DNA from: Deltaproteobacteria bacterium
GTDB taxonomy: Bacteria; Desulfobacterota; Syntrophobacteria; BM002
Reading direction: 5' to 3'
Assembly: GCA_020350905.1 (NCBI GenBank)
Contig: CP070843.1
Location: 841,026 to 847,640 of the forward strand
DNA: 6,615 bases
The translations under genes were made by a program, and so were the position numbers. The notes under the pieces were generated by a model. It made no database searches. It was not told where the DNA came from and saw nothing but the letters and a program-made list of their open reading frames with translations. Positions 5,721 through 6,615 of the stretch are shown piece after piece (the stretch's first letter is position 1; each line of letters begins with the position of its first letter).

Positions 5721-6615
5721 GGTGTCGTGGCCGCCTGGTGATAGGTTAGTGTACCGGCTCCTGCGTCCAACGTTGCGGGCAGGCCGAGGGGTAGGGTAAG
5801 GTTTTGCTGCTCGTGGCCAATGGGAACGCCGGAAAGTATGGGAAATGAGGTCGAGGCAAGCCGTTCCTGGACCAATTCATTGAGTTCATCGCGCGGGTCA
5901 CTTTCGGAAAAATCTCCCAGGATTAGACCGGCGACATCGCCGAAGAAACCGGTGTGAAGCAGCTGGGTCAACATGCGGTCAATCCTGTATGTGGGCTCAC
6001 CCCTGTCCTCCAGCAAAAGAATAGCGCCAGCAAATGATGGAAAAAAATCCGTGCCCAGCAGGTGACTGAGGGTGGTAAAATTACCGCCGAGCACTGTTCC
6101 CACACAACTTCCCGGTTTGAGGCAGAGTGCCTCAGGAAAATGCACCTGCATGGGTTCAGTAATACTCAGAGCCTTCCAGAGAGAATCCACGGTGTCTTGG
6201 TCAGCCTTGGCCAGGGTAGAAACGGTAGGGCCATGAAAGCAGACCAAGCCGGTCTGCCTGTAACAGGCGAGAAGCAGGGCGGTGATGTCACTGAATCCTA
6301 CCAATGGTTTGGGAGTAGATCGTAAGCGGTCGTATGAGAGTTCTGGAAGAATACGCAGGGAGCCGTACCCGCCCCGGGCGCAGAACAGACCTCGTATTTC
6401 GGGATCTTGGACGAATTGGTTGAATCGAGAGGCACGGTATTCGTCACTTCCCGCCAAGTATCCGGATTGAAGGCTCTCGCCTCCCACGCCCACAACTATC
6501 TCCAAACCCATTTTCTCCAAGATGAGGCAGCCTGACTCGAGTTCGTTGACTGGACAGGGACTGGCCGGCGCCAGTACGCCTACCCGATCTCCAGGTACCA
6601 GTCGGGGTGGTTTGA
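5717..6615 (-). CDS. ldcA: LD-carboxypeptidase (muropeptide L,D-carboxypeptidase, S66 family), 5' end outside the window
   Basis: Cytoplasmic serine peptidase that removes the terminal D-Ala from recycled murein tetrapeptide and yields the tripeptide used by Mpl. The frame is open to the window edge. The N-terminal hallmark LVPGDRVGVLAPASP begins within the first 19 visible residues, so only a few codons are missing; the TTG at 6520 and ATG at 6511 are internal. Visible family motifs are GYLAGSDEYRA, FCARGGYGSLRIL, the nucleophile Ser in PLVGFSDITAL (visible residue 108), VLGGNFTTLSHLLGT, the Glu in LLLEDRGEPTYRIDRML (residue 202) and the His in GVPIGHEQQNLTLPLG (residue 267). Their spacing matches the Ser115-Glu217-His285 triad of Pseudomonas aeruginosa LdcA. 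No signal peptide is expected. The stop overlaps the start of the serine hydrolase by four bases (ATGA), which indicates an operon. Confidence 0.93.
   Translation of the reverse strand, partial: KPPRLVPGDRVGVLAPASPCPVNELESGCLILEKMGLEIVVGVGGESLQSGYLAGSDEYRASRFNQFVQDPEIRGLFCARGGYGSLRILPELSYDRLRSTPKPLVGFSDITALLLACYRQTGLVCFHGPTVSTLAKADQDTVDSLWKALSITEPMQVHFPEALCLKPGSCVGTVLGGNFTTLSHLLGTDFFPSFAGAILLLEDRGEPTYRIDRMLTQLLHTGFFGDVAGLILGDFSESDPRDELNELVQERLASTSFPILSGVPIGHEQQNLTLPLGLPATLDAGAGTLTYHQAATTP

Noticed and set aside
6509..6520. TTG (6520) or ATG (6511) as the start of ldcA
   Set aside because: The same frame continues upstream with the conserved LVPGDRVGVLAPASP segment of the family, so the real start is beyond the window edge.

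Overview
The window has two parts of different origin that meet near base 3120. The right part (about 3095-6615) reads entirely on the minus strand. It holds three consecutive genes for cytoplasmic recycling of meso-diaminopimelate peptidoglycan: an LD-carboxypeptidase (ldcA, 5' end outside the window), a serine hydrolase of the beta-lactamase/penicillin-binding fold, and muropeptide ligase mpl. Mpl and LdcA together point to a Gram-negative bacterium that recycles murein tripeptide. A Desulfobacterota-like (deltaproteobacterial) host is a guess from general sequence character, not something the window proves.

The left part (1 to about 3121) looks like accessory DNA. A tyrosine integrase (1964-3121, plus strand) ends inside the 3' end of the convergent mpl gene. 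It is preceded by a 50-codon ribbon-helix-helix (RHH) regulator (1806-1958), and the regulator's stop codon lies within the integrase Shine-Dalgarno. A sigma70-like promoter overlapped by phased ATAC/GTAT half-sites precedes the pair. Divergently transcribed on the minus strand is a secreted six-bladed NHL-type beta-propeller with a C-terminal carboxypeptidase-regulatory-like domain (491-1512). It is broken by a one-base frameshift near 1266-1272. Bases 1-490 hold no gene I can identify, only a possible decayed reading frame and two weak hairpins.

How the parts work together: LdcA would trim recycled tetrapeptide to tripeptide, and Mpl would join the tripeptide to UDP-MurNAc. The hydrolase between them shares motifs with the AmiE/NagZ-associated serine hydrolases, so it may act on muropeptides in the same route. 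On the left, the integrase appears to have used the 3' end of mpl as its attachment site and left mpl full length. The RHH protein probably controls the integrase. The points most worth following are the mpl-integrase junction, the RHH-integrase module with its operator, and the untested role of the serine hydrolase. I found no RNA genes and no CRISPR array.
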